From JBDTVS01 sp040007095 (GTDB lineage: Bacteria > Acidobacteriota > Vicinamibacteria > Vicinamibacterales > CAVVIG01), in the NCBI GenBank assembly GCA_040007095.1, contig JBDTVS010000164.1, forward strand, positions 1-63,439: 63,439 nucleotides of DNA, read 5' to 3'. The translations under genes were made by a program, and so were the position numbers. Shown here piece by piece: positions 43,968 to 53,214 of this stretch. Within the stretch, counting starts at the first letter, position 1; each line of letters opens with the position of its first letter. Under the pieces are notes generated by a model. It was not told the DNA's origin. It searched no databases and saw only the letters and a program-made list of their open reading frames with translations.

Positions 43968-45506
43968 ATGACAGGACCGATGTGGCGCTGTTACCTGCGC
44001 CGGCACGTGATCGTCGGCGGGCTTTTGTTCAACCTGGCCGCCGGGCTGCCTGCGAGCGCAGACACCCTGCTGGCGGACGCAGTGATGAGGGGCGACAAAG
44101 AGGTGCTTCGTGCGCTGCCGCGCGATCGCAAAGCCCTCGATGCGCCGCAACCAGACGGCACCACGGCGTTGCACTGGGCGGTTCGGCGCGACGATCTCAC
44201 GGCCGCCGAACTGCTGATCAAGGCCGGCGCGGACGTGACGGTGACGAACCGGTACGGGATCACACCGATCGGTCTTGCCGCCGGTAACGGCAGTGCGGCC
44301 ATGATCCGTGCGCTGCTCGACGCCGGCGTCGATCCGAACACCGCGACCCCGGACGGGGAAACCGCGCTCATGACGGCAGCCCGCACGGGCAGGGTCGATG
44401 CGGCCACGGTGCTTCTCGATCGGGGCGCCAAGGTCAACGCGAAAGACACGGCGCGCGCGCAGACGGCATTGATGTGGGCCGTCATCGAGAACCACACCGA
44501 GATGGTGCAATTGCTCCTCGCCCGAGGGGGCGACGTCAATGCCCGCACGAACGTGATGATGCCCAAGGGCGAGTTTGTGCCCGCTCGAGCCGGCGGCGCG
44601 TCCGGAACCGGGATCATCCGGCAGCGCGCCTTGCCGACGGCCAACGGCGGGATGACGCCGCTGCTTTTTGCGGTGCGAGACGGCAATGTCCCGATGATGC
44701 GGCTGCTGCTGGACCGCGGCGCCGATCTGGATCGGTCGTCCGGCAACCGGACCTCGCCGCTGCTCGTCGCGCTGCTCAACGGGCAGGTCCGGATCGCGAC
44801 CGAGTTGCTCGAGCGGGGGGCGAACCCGAACGCCGCAGACGATTACCACCGCGCCGCGCTGTTCGCGGCCATCGACTTGAGAAATTTCAACCGCGAGCGA
44901 TACACCGATATCGCCAACGACGGAGGCGACCCTCTGGATCTGATCAAGGCCCTGCTCAAGAAGGGAAGCAATCCGAACACCAGAACCGACACCGTTCCGG
45001 TTCATGGGCTGATGCAGTTCGACGCCTCCTGGGTCAACTTCGACGGGCAAACGCCGTTCGTGCGGGCGGCTCTTTCCGGCGACATTCAGGTGATGCGGCT
45101 GTTGCTGGAGAACGGCGCGGACCCCAACCTCGCCACCATGCAGGGGACCACAGCGCTGATGGCCGCCGCCGGCATCAACTGGATCCCCGGCCAGACCTAC
45201 AGCCACAGCGAGTCGGAGTACATCGAGGCCGTGAAGCTGTGCCTGGCGCGCGGCGCCGACGTGAACGCGTCGAACTCGCTGGGTTTCACGGCGATGCACG
45301 GGGCGGCGAATCGCGGCTGGGAGTCGGTCATCCGGATTCTCGCCGAGCATGGCGGACAGGCGAGCGTGAAGGACAACGAGGGGAGAACGCCGCTGACGTT
45401 CGCCGAGGGTATTTTTCTCGCGGTGCGGCCGCCCGAGGCCAAGCCGAAAGCGATGGTGCTGCTCAAGCAGCTGATGCAGAGTGCTGTACCGGCGTCTCAG
45501 CCATGA
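43968..45506 (+). CDS. exported ankyrin-repeat protein
   Basis: A 512-residue protein with a signal peptide (WRCYLRRHVIVGGLLFNLAA, cleavage after PASA) and at least nine ankyrin repeats; examples are DGTTALHWAVRRDDLTAAEL, DGETALMTAARTGRVDAAT and NSLGFTAMHGAANRGWESV. Repeats stack into a protein-binding scaffold, presumably in the periplasm. The ATG at 43968 has AAGGTAGG ahead of it; upstream in-frame codons are not signal-like. Its TGA overlaps the ATG of the DUF1592 gene (ATGA, 45503-45506), so the two are co-translated. This ankyrin-DUF1592-DUF1552 run recurs in acidobacteria by my recollection; its role is undetermined. Confidence 0.87.
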   Translation: MTGPMWRCYLRRHVIVGGLLFNLAAGLPASADTLLADAVMRGDKEVLRALPRDRKALDAPQPDGTTALHWAVRRDDLTAAELLIKAGADVTVTNRYGITPIGLAAGNGSAAMIRALLDAGVDPNTATPDGETALMTAARTGRVDAATVLLDRGAKVNAKDTARAQTALMWAVIENHTEMVQLLLARGGDVNARTNVMMPKGEFVPARAGGASGTGIIRQRALPTANGGMTPLLFAVRDGNVPMMRLLLDRGADLDRSSGNRTSPLLVALLNGQVRIATELLERGANPNAADDYHRAALFAAIDLRNFNRERYTDIANDGGDPLDLIKALLKKGSNPNTRTDTVPVHGLMQFDASWVNFDGQTPFVRAALSGDIQVMRLLLENGADPNLATMQGTTALMAAAGINWIPGQTYSHSESEYIEAVKLCLARGADVNASNSLGFTAMHGAANRGWESVIRILAEHGGQASVKDNEGRTPLTFAEGIFLAVRPPEAKPKAMVLLKQLMQSAVPASQP

Positions 45507-47992
45507 CGCGAATTCGTCTCGCCAGCGTCGCCGCGCTCCTCGGGGCGGGACTGGTGTCGTTGCAGGCAGGCGGGCAGACGCCCGCTCCGCAGCCGGCTCC
45601 ACAGCCTCCTCCACAGTCTTCTCTCAGACCGCACCAGGCGGTCCTCAACCAGTACTGCGTCAGCTGTCACAACGAGAAGCTCAAGACCGGCGGCCTCGAG
45701 CTCGATACGCTGGACCTCGATCGCGTTGGTGTCCACGCGGAAGCTCGGGAGAAAGAGACTTGGGAAAGAGTAGCCCGGAAGTTGCGGGCGGGCCTGATGC
45801 CGCCGGCGGGCGCCCGGCGGCCCGATCGCGCGACGTTGGACGGTTTGGCCGCGGCTGTGGAAGGCGCTCTGGATCGCGCCGCCGCCGCGAATCCCAACCC
45901 CGGGCGGACGCCGTTGCATCGCATGAACCGCGTGGAGTACGCGAACGCGATCCGGGATTTGCTCGCGGTCGACGTCGATCCGACCACGCTGCTTCCTGCC
46001 GACGATTCCAGCAACGGCTTCGACAATATCGCCGACGTCCTGGGCGTGTCGCCGGCGCTGCTCGAACGGTATGTGTCGGCGGCGGCCAAGATCAGCCGGC
46101 TTGCAATCGGGGACCCGGAAACCGCGCCGCTCGATATCACCTACACCGTCAAGGGCGACCTCAGTCAAACGGGCACGCTCGACAATCAGCCGCTCGGCAC
46201 GCGCGGCGGAACCGTCGTCCGCCATAATTTCCCCCTCGACGGGGAGTACCTGATCAAGCTGTCGCTGACCAAGCTCAGTTTCGGCCAGGTCTTCGGCGAG
46301 GGCGCCGAGAATGAAGAGCTCGAGGTCAGCCTCAATGGCCGGCGGGTGAAGCTGTACAAGCTCGACGATGTGCCGATGTTCTTCATGCGCGAGACGACCG
46401 GGTCGCACCCGGCCAAGGAACCGCCCACCGATCCCCTGGAGCAGCGGGTCAAGATGACACCCGACATCAAGCTCGAGTTTCGGGTGACCGTGACGGCGGG
46501 GCCGCAGAACATCGGCGTGGCGTTTCTTCAAAAGAACCGCGCGGCCAACGAAGACCTGGTGCACCGGCCCCTGGCCAGCATGAGAGACGTGAATACCGGC
46601 ATGCAGTACGGCTACACCAGCGTGCCGCACCTCGCCCGCGTCGACATCACCGGTCCGTACAACGCGACCGGTCCGGGCGACACGCCCAGCCGCCGGCGGA
46701 TCTTCGTATGCCGCCCGGGCGCTTTGCCGAACGAGACGGCGTGCGCGCGCCAGATCTTCACGAACCTCGTAGGTCGTGCATTCCGCCGCCCCGCGGAGGA
46801 CGCCGACCTCCAGTCCCTGATGCGCTTCTACCAGGAGGAACGGAGCAACACGGGACGCTTCGAAGCGGGTATCGAGATGGGCCTGCGCCGCATCCTGGCC
46901 GATCCGGAATTCGTCTTCCGCTTCGAGGCGCCGCCTTCCGCGGTTCCGCCGGGCGCCCCGTATCGGATCACGGATCCGCAGCTCGCCTCGCGGCTGTCCT
47001 TCTTCCTCTGGTCGAGCGTGCCCGACGATGAGCTGTTGACGCTGGCGGCCCAGGGCACGTTGCACGATCCCGCCGTGCTCGAACGCCAGACCCGCCGGAT
47101 GCTCGAGGATCCGCGGTCGCGCGCGTTGGTCACCAACTTCGCGGGTCAGTGGCTCTACCTCCGGGATCTGAAGAGTGCGAATCCCGATTCGAACGAGTTC
47201 CCGGATTTCGACGACAACTTGCGCCAGGCGTTTCATCGCGAAACCGAGATGCTGTTTGAAAGCGTTCTGCGCGAGGACCGATCAGTCCTGGATCTGCTCG
47301 ATGCGGACTACACGTTCGTGAACGAGCGCCTCGCCCGGCACTACGGCATCCCGCACGTCTACGGGCCGGATTTCCGGCGCGTTGCGGTTCCAAGCGATGC
47401 CCGTCGGGGCCTGCTCGGCCAGGGCAGCATGCTGCTCGTCACCTCCAATGCGAATCGCACGTCTCCGGTGCAACGCGGCAAGTGGATTCTGGAGAATCTG
47501 CTCGGCAGCCCGCCTCCGCTTCCGCCTCCCGACGTACCGCCGCTCAAAGAGAACTCGAGCGGCGCCTCCGGCGCGTCGGTGCGCGAGCGGATGGAGGAGC
47601 ATCGCGCGAGTCCGGCGTGCAGTGGCTGTCACAAGATCATGGATCCCATCGGCCTTGCACTCGAGAACTTCGACGCCGTGGGTCGATGGCGCACCGTAGA
47701 CTCGGGAGTGAAAATTGATGCGTCCGCCCAGTTGGTGGATGGCACCCTGCTCAATGGGGCTGCCTCGCTGCGGAACGCGCTACTGAACCGCCCGGAGGCG
47801 TTTGTCGGGACCATGACCGAGAAGCTGCTGATGTACGCGGTGGGACGTGAAACGAAGTACTACGACATGCCGGTGGTCCGCGCCGTGATGCGCGACGCCG
47901 CGCAGAATCGCTATCGGTTCTCCGAGCTGGTGCTGGGCATCGTGAAGAGTGCGCCATTTCAAATGCGGATGAAAGAGTCGGCCGCCCCCTGA
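45503..47992 (+). CDS. exported haem-motif protein with DUF1587/DUF1592/DUF1588/DUF1585 domains
   Basis: An 829-residue secreted protein of the planctomycete-type cytochrome group. A signal peptide is followed by a Pro/Gln-rich stretch, the haem motif CVSCHN near residue 55 and a DUF1587-like block (PLHRMNRVEYANAIRDLLAV). A carbohydrate-binding-like central part and a DUF1592 block (LASRLSFFLWSSVPDDELL) follow, then a DUF1588 block with a second CxxCH in CSGCHKIMDPIGLALENFD, and a DUF1585 tail (LLMYAVGRETKYYDMPVV). Family members appear beside DUF1552 proteins and are suspected of extracellular electron transfer or polymer breakdown; neither is shown here. The start is fixed by the ATGA overlap. 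Confidence 0.9.
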   Translation: MTRIRLASVAALLGAGLVSLQAGGQTPAPQPAPQPPPQSSLRPHQAVLNQYCVSCHNEKLKTGGLELDTLDLDRVGVHAEAREKETWERVARKLRAGLMPPAGARRPDRATLDGLAAAVEGALDRAAAANPNPGRTPLHRMNRVEYANAIRDLLAVDVDPTTLLPADDSSNGFDNIADVLGVSPALLERYVSAAAKISRLAIGDPETAPLDITYTVKGDLSQTGTLDNQPLGTRGGTVVRHNFPLDGEYLIKLSLTKLSFGQVFGEGAENEELEVSLNGRRVKLYKLDDVPMFFMRETTGSHPAKEPPTDPLEQRVKMTPDIKLEFRVTVTAGPQNIGVAFLQKNRAANEDLVHRPLASMRDVNTGMQYGYTSVPHLARVDITGPYNATGPGDTPSRRRIFVCRPGALPNETACARQIFTNLVGRAFRRPAEDADLQSLMRFYQEERSNTGRFEAGIEMGLRRILADPEFVFRFEAPPSAVPPGAPYRITDPQLASRLSFFLWSSVPDDELLTLAAQGTLHDPAVLERQTRRMLEDPRSRALVTNFAGQWLYLRDLKSANPDSNEFPDFDDNLRQAFHRETEMLFESVLREDRSVLDLLDADYTFVNERLARHYGIPHVYGPDFRRVAVPSDARRGLLGQGSMLLVTSNANRTSPVQRGKWILENLLGSPPPLPPPDVPPLKENSSGASGASVRERMEEHRASPACSGCHKIMDPIGLALENFDAVGRWRTVDSGVKIDASAQLVDGTLLNGAASLRNALLNRPEAFVGTMTEKLLMYAVGRETKYYDMPVVRAVMRDAAQNRYRFSELVLGIVKSAPFQMRMKESAAP

Positions 47993-48092
47993 TCGGACGT
48001 TGTCAACCTGTCACCGATTGAGAGAATGGGTCGGTTGATTTCAATCCGATTCACGTACGCCGATTGCCGAAAGGCAGATTGAGAGCCTGACC

Positions 48093-49418
48093 GTGGGGTA
48101 CATCAGCAAGAAACATCTGCCGCGCCGCACGTTCCTCCGCGGCATGGGCGTCACATTGGCGTTGCCGCTGCTCGATTCGATGGTCCCGGCGGGAACGGCG
48201 CTCGCGCAGACCGCAGCGGTCCCCCGAAGCCGGTTCTGCGGCATCTACGTGCCGCACGGCGCCACCATGGACAAATGGACCCCCGCAGCGGAGGGTTCGG
48301 GCTTCGAGCTCCCGGAAAGCCTGAAGCCGCTCGAAAAAGTGCGCGATCGCGTCTGCGTGGTGAGCAATCTGGCGCACCCGGCCGCGGGCGGCGTCGGTTC
48401 GGATGCCGGCGCGGACCACGCGCGTTCTGCCGCGGTGTTCCTGAGCGGCGCGCACCCCGAGAAAGGCTCGGTGCATGCCGGGATGACGCTGGACCAGGTG
48501 CTGGCCGATCGCATCGGTCAGGATACGCCGCTGCCGTCGATTGAACTGGCGATCGAGGAAGTCGGCTTGAATTGCGGCTCAGGCTACGGCTGCGCGTACT
48601 ACAACACCATCTCCTGGCGCACGCCCACGCTGCCCCTGCCGATGGAGAACAGCCCGCAGGTCATCTTCGAACGCCTGTTCGGCGACGGCACCAACTCGGC
48701 GCAGCGCCTGTCGCGGAAACAACAGGACCGCAGCATTCTCGATTCGATCACCGACAAGGCGACGCGGCTTGGTGGCACGCTCGACCCGAGCGACCGCGTC
48801 CGCCTCGGCGAGTATCTCGACGATATCCGGGAAATCGAGCGTCGGATCCAGAAGGCTGCGGAACAGTCCGCCAAGGATCTGAACGTACCCGAAGCTCCCG
48901 TGGGTATTCCGGAGGCCTTCGAGGACCACATCAAGCTGATCTTCGACCTGCAGGTGCTTGCCTACCGTGCGGAGATCACCCGCATCTCGACATTGATGTA
49001 CGCGCGCGATACCAGCGGCGCCACGTATCCTGCGAGCGGCGTACGCGACGGGTTCCATACCGCCTCGCACCATTCCAATGTCCGTGCCCGGCTGGATACG
49101 TTTGCGCGCATCAACCGCTACCACGTGCAGATGCTCGCGTATTTTCTGGAGAAGCTGCGCGCCACTCCAGACGGCGACGGCAACCTGCTGGACCACTCGG
49201 TCGTGTTGTACGGGAGCAGCATGAGCAACGGCAACCAGCACGATCACGACCCCCTGCCGATCGTCGTCGCAGGCGGAGCGTCGGGGCAGCTGAAAGGCGG
49301 CCGCCACCTGTCGTTTCCGGCGCACACGCCGATGTCGAATCTCATGCTGGCGCTGCTCGACAAGCTGGGAGTTCACCAGGACCGCTTCGGCGACAGCACG
49401 TCGGCACTTGAAATCTGA
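48093..49418 (+). CDS. Tat-exported DUF1552 protein
   Basis: A 441-residue protein with a twin-arginine signal (PRRTFLRGMGVTLALPLLD, cleavage after TALAQ) and the DUF1552 body: GIYVPHGATMDKW, NLAHPAAGGVGSDAGADHAR and YGSSMSNGNQHDHDPLPIVV. The fold is related to the DUF1501/alkaline-phosphatase-like group, and the Tat signal implies folding, perhaps with a metal, before export. It is the regular partner of DUF1592 proteins, located 100 bp upstream. The start is a GTG at 48093. The 313-bp gap after it shows nothing I can name. Confidence 0.9.
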   Translation: MGYISKKHLPRRTFLRGMGVTLALPLLDSMVPAGTALAQTAAVPRSRFCGIYVPHGATMDKWTPAAEGSGFELPESLKPLEKVRDRVCVVSNLAHPAAGGVGSDAGADHARSAAVFLSGAHPEKGSVHAGMTLDQVLADRIGQDTPLPSIELAIEEVGLNCGSGYGCAYYNTISWRTPTLPLPMENSPQVIFERLFGDGTNSAQRLSRKQQDRSILDSITDKATRLGGTLDPSDRVRLGEYLDDIREIERRIQKAAEQSAKDLNVPEAPVGIPEAFEDHIKLIFDLQVLAYRAEITRISTLMYARDTSGATYPASGVRDGFHTASHHSNVRARLDTFARINRYHVQMLAYFLEKLRATPDGDGNLLDHSVVLYGSSMSNGNQHDHDPLPIVVAGGASGQLKGGRHLSFPAHTPMSNLMLALLDKLGVHQDRFGDSTSALEI

Positions 49419-49731
49419 GACTGCGATCCGCCTCCGAACTCTGCGAGTGCCCAGCAGCCCGCGGTGAAAGTCCGGCGTCGCACCGAGGTGGGCGATGCGC
49501 CCGGATCGCCAGGCGCACAACGCGAGCATACCGGGAGTACTTGAGCGTTGAGCGACGCCGCGGGGCGGGATGCAGCGCTCGCTGAAATGCAGACGGAATT
49601 TCACCACGGGCCGCCAGATTTGAGAAGGCGCTGTTTCGCCGCAATTTGATTTCCAGGTTGGATGGCTCCGTGTGTACACTGCAGATACACAATCGCACTC
49701 AGACTTTGTTCGGGAACCGAGGAGAAGCCGC

Positions 49732-50670
49732 GTGAAAGCCATCGCAAAGATCGCCGCGATATTCGTCGTCGTCGCTTCGTCAACGCTGCTGGCCCAATGG
49801 CCGCGTTACACACCGCCCGGGGTTCTGAAAGGCCCTGACAGCACGGTCAACCTCGATGCTGCCGTGCCGAGGGCGTCGGATGGGAAGCCGGATCTCTCAG
49901 GGGTGTGGGAGATTATTCCCTGCATCGATTGCCCGCAACGCGGCGGCCGGGGCCAGGGGGCCGCGGCGCCTGCCGCTCAGGGACGCGGTGCCGACGCCGC
50001 CCCTGCTGCGCAAGGGCGAGGTGATGGCGCTGCGCCGGCCGGCCGGGGGCGCGGCGCCGGTGGGCAAGCCGGAGGCCCCGCTCGCGCCTCAATGGGGAAC
50101 GTTGGCGGCGATCTTCCTGGAGGTGCGCCGTATCAACCGTGGGCGGCCGATCTGGTCAAGAAGCGGATGGCCGACAACAGCAAGGACAATCCCGACGCCC
50201 TTTGCCTGCCGATGGGCATGGCGCAGATGAACGCGCATCCGTACCCGCGAAAGATCATTCAGACTCCAACCGAAGTGGTGCTGATCTACGAAGGATCGGG
50301 CACGACGGTGCGCGAGGTGTTCCTCGATGGCCGAACGCTCCCCAAAGATCCAGAGCCATGGTGGAACGGCTATTCCGTCGGCCGGTGGGAAGGGGATACG
50401 CTGGTCGTCGAAACCATCGGCTTCATGGACGAGGGCTGGCTTGACGTCCGCGGCAGCCCGCTCACGAGCGGCGGGAAAATCATCGAGCGCTTTCGCCGGG
50501 TCAAGTACGGCTATCTCGAACTCGAAGAGACGATCGACGATCCCAAGGCGTACACGAAGCCATTTTCGGCGAAGTTCTATTACCGTCTGAGCGCCGATAC
50601 ACAGCTGATCGAATTCGTCTGTCTCGACAAAGATGCGTCGCACTATGTCGGGGCGACGCCAGCGAAGTAG
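49732..50670 (+). CDS. secreted protein with Gly/Arg/Ala-rich insert, unknown function
   Basis: A 312-residue protein that starts at a GTG (49732) behind GAGGAG. It has a signal peptide (VKAIAKIAAIFVVVASSTLL), the phrase DGKPDLSGVWEIIPC, a low-complexity insert of ~50 residues with repeated AAQGRG units (~75-125), and a beta-rich C-terminal half (REVFLDGRTLPKDPEPWWNG, VETIGFMDEGWLDVRGSPLT). Many acidobacterial proteins carry the KPDLSGVW motif in similar secreted proteins of unknown role. The 294-bp gap after it is featureless to me. Confidence 0.78.
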   Translation: MKAIAKIAAIFVVVASSTLLAQWPRYTPPGVLKGPDSTVNLDAAVPRASDGKPDLSGVWEIIPCIDCPQRGGRGQGAAAPAAQGRGADAAPAAQGRGDGAAPAGRGRGAGGQAGGPARASMGNVGGDLPGGAPYQPWAADLVKKRMADNSKDNPDALCLPMGMAQMNAHPYPRKIIQTPTEVVLIYEGSGTTVREVFLDGRTLPKDPEPWWNGYSVGRWEGDTLVVETIGFMDEGWLDVRGSPLTSGGKIIERFRRVKYGYLELEETIDDPKAYTKPFSAKFYYRLSADTQLIEFVCLDKDASHYVGATPAK

Positions 50671-50964
50671 CCTCCGCGCTCGATATTCGACTCTCCGATC
50701 GCGGTCAAGGACCTCGACCAGGCCAGGCAGGTCCACAGCGCCATCGATCCGTCTGTCGCGCACGAGAAACCGAAGCATGACTGCAAGGTCCAGTCATGCT
50801 TCGGTCATACAATTTTCTTACGCAGCACACACTCTGCTCCGGTTCGCCGCGCTATCTTGAGAGGGATATGGATTATTCGTTCGTTTGCAGTCGAGCCGCC
50901 AGCGTGTAGGGCGGCGAGTGCCCCGGCTGCGCTGCTGCGATTGAAGATCCGAAGGAGAGGCCGA

Positions 50965-52107
50965 ATGCGCTCGCCAATTGGCACGGTTGTGACGGTAGGA
51001 ATGGTGCTTGCCGCCGGTGTAATCGGGACAGTTCTGGCGCAGCCGCAGGGAACTCGAACGCCGACGTCGGGCTCGCTCGTTGCACATGCCGAGACGACGA
51101 CAAGAATTGTCGCTTCGGCTCAGGCGGTAATGGCGACGCTCGACGACGCCGGTCGCGCGAAGCTCCAGTTTCCCTTCGATGGGCCCCAGAAGACCAGATG
51201 GTCGAACCTTCCCAACGGAGCGTTCCAGCGCGAGGGACTGCGATTGGCCGATCTCACCACCGCTCAGCGCACGGCGGTGACGAATCTGCTCAGGACGGCG
51301 CTCAGCGGACCAGGCTACCAAAAGGTCACAGAGATCATGCACGGCGACGAGGTCCTTCGTCAGGGCGGCGGAGGCAATGGGCCGGGCGGAGCGAGACGCG
51401 GTGGTGGAGGAGGCGCAGCGGGAGGTCCGCCGACAGACGGCGGAGGTCGCGGCAGAGGCATGCCGGGGGGAGGAGTGGCTTTCGGCGAGGACCAGTACTA
51501 CCTTGCGTTCGTCGGCACGCCGTCGGCGAAGGCCCCGTGGATGTTGCAGTTCGGCGGTCACCACTTGGCGATCAACCTGACGCTGGGCGCAAGCCAGGCG
51601 ACTCTTGCGCCAAGCCACACCGCGGCGCAACCCGCGACGTACTCGGTCGAGGGACGGACGGTACGACCGTTGGGCGCCGAAAACGACAAGGCGTTTACGC
51701 TGATCAACGCATTGGACGATGGGCAGCGCGGCCAGGCGGTCCTCAATTACCGCGTGGCCGACCTTGTGCTCGGACCGGGTAAGGATGGCCGGACCATTCA
51801 ACCGGAGGGCGTCAAGGCGACTGCTCTGAACGCTGCGCAGCAATCGATGCTACTGGAGCTGATTCGGGAATGGACCGGCATCATGAACGACACGTATGCC
51901 GAACCGCGGATGGCCGAGATCAAGACCAACCTGCCGCAAACCTACTTCGCATGGAGCGGACCGACGACCAACGGCAGTGTGGCGTATTTCCGCATCCAGG
52001 GGCCGACGCTGGTCATCGAATACGCCCCGCAGAACGGCGTCGATCACATCCACACGATTTATCGCGATCCGACCAATGACTACGGTGCGAAGTTTGCGCG
52101 CAGATAA
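50965..52107 (+). CDS. secreted DUF3500 protein
   Basis: A 380-residue exported protein: signal peptide (MRSPIGTVVTVGMVLAAGVI), then the DUF3500 body with FPFDGPQKTRWSNLPNGAFQ, GLRLADLTTAQRTAVTNLL, DQYYLAFVGTP, MLQFGGHHLAINLTL, and the C-terminal IEYAPQNGVDHIHTIYRDPT. A Gly/Arg-rich stretch interrupts it at ~136-170. The ATG at 50965 has GAAGGAGAGG ahead of it. Function unknown. The 3' end overlaps the following gene by 32 bp, pointing to coupled translation. Confidence 0.85.
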   Translation: MRSPIGTVVTVGMVLAAGVIGTVLAQPQGTRTPTSGSLVAHAETTTRIVASAQAVMATLDDAGRAKLQFPFDGPQKTRWSNLPNGAFQREGLRLADLTTAQRTAVTNLLRTALSGPGYQKVTEIMHGDEVLRQGGGGNGPGGARRGGGGGAAGGPPTDGGGRGRGMPGGGVAFGEDQYYLAFVGTPSAKAPWMLQFGGHHLAINLTLGASQATLAPSHTAAQPATYSVEGRTVRPLGAENDKAFTLINALDDGQRGQAVLNYRVADLVLGPGKDGRTIQPEGVKATALNAAQQSMLLELIREWTGIMNDTYAEPRMAEIKTNLPQTYFAWSGPTTNGSVAYFRIQGPTLVIEYAPQNGVDHIHTIYRDPTNDYGAKFARR

Positions 52108-52741
52108 TCGCGCGGCCGTGCTGCTGCTCGCGACGATCGGCGTCGCGTTCGGCGCACGCGCATCGGCGCACCGACTTGACGAGTTCCTTCAGGCTGCCCG
52201 AATCGGCGTCGAACGGGATCGTGTGCAGCTGGAGATGGACCTGACGCCAGGAATCGTTGTCGCCGATGGCGTGATCCGTGAAATCGACGTGGATCGGAAC
52301 GGCGTGCTGTCTCAGGACGAACAGCGGGACTATGCGGATCGTGTCCTCAGTGCTCTGACCCTTCGCATCGATGACTCGCCATTGCCGCGCATGCAGACTG
52401 CGGCGTCGAGCTTTCCGGATGTGGCAGCGCTGCACACCGGGGACGCCACGATCACCATTCGTGCTGAAGCCGACGTCGCGCGCCTGGCGCGTGGCCCGCA
52501 CCGTCTCTTTTTTCACAATGCGAATGCCGCGGACAGCAGCGTCTATCTGGCGAATGCTCTGGTATCCGAAGATCTCGATGTCGCGGTGACAGAACAGCAG
52601 CGAGCCGGAGACCAGAGCGAATTGACGATTGGGTTCGTCGTACGTGAAACGTCGGCCCGTCGTCGGTGGGCGTGGATTGGCCTGGGCTGTGTGGGCCTGC
52701 TGACTGTATCGTTGACCCGTCGAACCCGCCGGAATCGCTAG
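52076..52741 (+). CDS. exported protein with EF-hand-like loop and C-terminal anchor
   Basis: A 221-residue protein: signal peptide (NRAAVLLLATIGVAFGARA), mature start HRLDEFLQAARIGVERDRVQ, an EF-hand-like loop DVDRNGVLSQDE near residue 76, a beta-rich middle and a single C-terminal helix (WAWIGLGCVGLLTVSL) before a basic tail. The ASAHRLDEFLQA start recalls the N-terminal domain of long HupE/UreJ-type proteins such as the one at 42268-43446, but the transport helices are absent. The start at 52076 lies inside the DUF3500 gene; GTG 52085 is an alternative. Confidence 0.7.
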   Translation: MTTVRSLRADNRAAVLLLATIGVAFGARASAHRLDEFLQAARIGVERDRVQLEMDLTPGIVVADGVIREIDVDRNGVLSQDEQRDYADRVLSALTLRIDDSPLPRMQTAASSFPDVAALHTGDATITIRAEADVARLARGPHRLFFHNANAADSSVYLANALVSEDLDVAVTEQQRAGDQSELTIGFVVRETSARRRWAWIGLGCVGLLTVSLTRRTRRNR

Positions 52742-52753
52742 ACAAGCTTTGAT

Positions 52754-52863
52754 CCGGCTAGAGCGTTTCCCGATTGTGCGTAGTGTCCGGCTTTATAGCC
52801 GGACTACGACGGTCCGCGTGAAGGCGGACACTACGTACAAACGAAAACTGCTCTAACGCCGGA
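52754..52863. repeat. long imperfect inverted repeat (MITE- or REP-like)
   Basis: About 110 bp that fold back almost end to end. The left arm reads CCGGCTAGAGCG...GTGCGTAGTGTCCGGC and the right arm, in reverse complement, CCGGCGTTAGAGCAG...GTACGTAGTGTCCGCC. The arms share GTAGTGTCCG exactly and the outer TAGAGC closely, and short inner hairpins (GTCCGGC/GCCGGAC) sit in the middle. No ORF lies inside. It looks like a small mobile or palindromic repeat between converging functional units. Confidence 0.65.
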
Positions 52864-52881
52864 CTGACCTGGATGTCGGGA

Positions 52882-52907
52882 AGCCCACCGCCGAGGTGGG
52901 CTTTTTT
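52882..52907 (+). terminator. rho-independent terminator
   Basis: AGCCCACC (52882-52889) and GGTGGGCT (52895-52902) form a perfect 8-bp stem with a 5-base loop, followed by six T in total. It ends transcription from the DUF3500 unit and separates it from the iron-uptake operon. Confidence 0.85.
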
Positions 52908-53033
52908 ATTGCCCGAAAACGCCTCTCGGTCGCCCTCCTTTTTCGCCTTTATCGTTCAGATAGCACTATTTACGGCAGAAATTCCATTGACCGACCAATC
53001 CGGTCGGAGTTAATGTTAGGCGGTAACTGGAAT

Positions 53034-53048
53034 TGAGACTCAGTCTCA
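53034..53048. promoter_or_regulatory. Fur-box-like palindrome
   Basis: TGAGACT-C-AGTCTCA is a perfect 7-1-7 palindrome with the geometry of a Fur site (compare TGAGAATnATTCTCA-type boxes), extended by TTTTTGAGAAATGA to the right. It lies 167 bp before a TonB-dependent siderophore receptor. Iron control by Fur is inferred; no Fur gene is in the window. Confidence 0.55.
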
Positions 53049-53214
53049 TTTTTGAGAAATGAAGGTCCGCCAGGTGCGGTAACACCCGGCGGATGCCAAC
53101 GCAGGTCCGGAACAGACCATCAATCACGCGCGTGACGCATGACCCGTTGGCTTCCACATTGTAGCGGAGGCCGCCGGCATCGCCATACGCACTCCTCGAA
53201 GAGGGAGGCGTCGC

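Noticed and set aside
44474..45502. Long upstream extension of the DUF1592 frame across the ankyrin gene, and other long antisense frames such as 1076-2254, 5149-6276 and 15928-18006 beyond the real pgi start
   Set aside because: They are Arg/Pro/His-rich shadows typical of high-GC coding DNA, lack ribosome sites and family sequence, and overlap clearly conserved genes.
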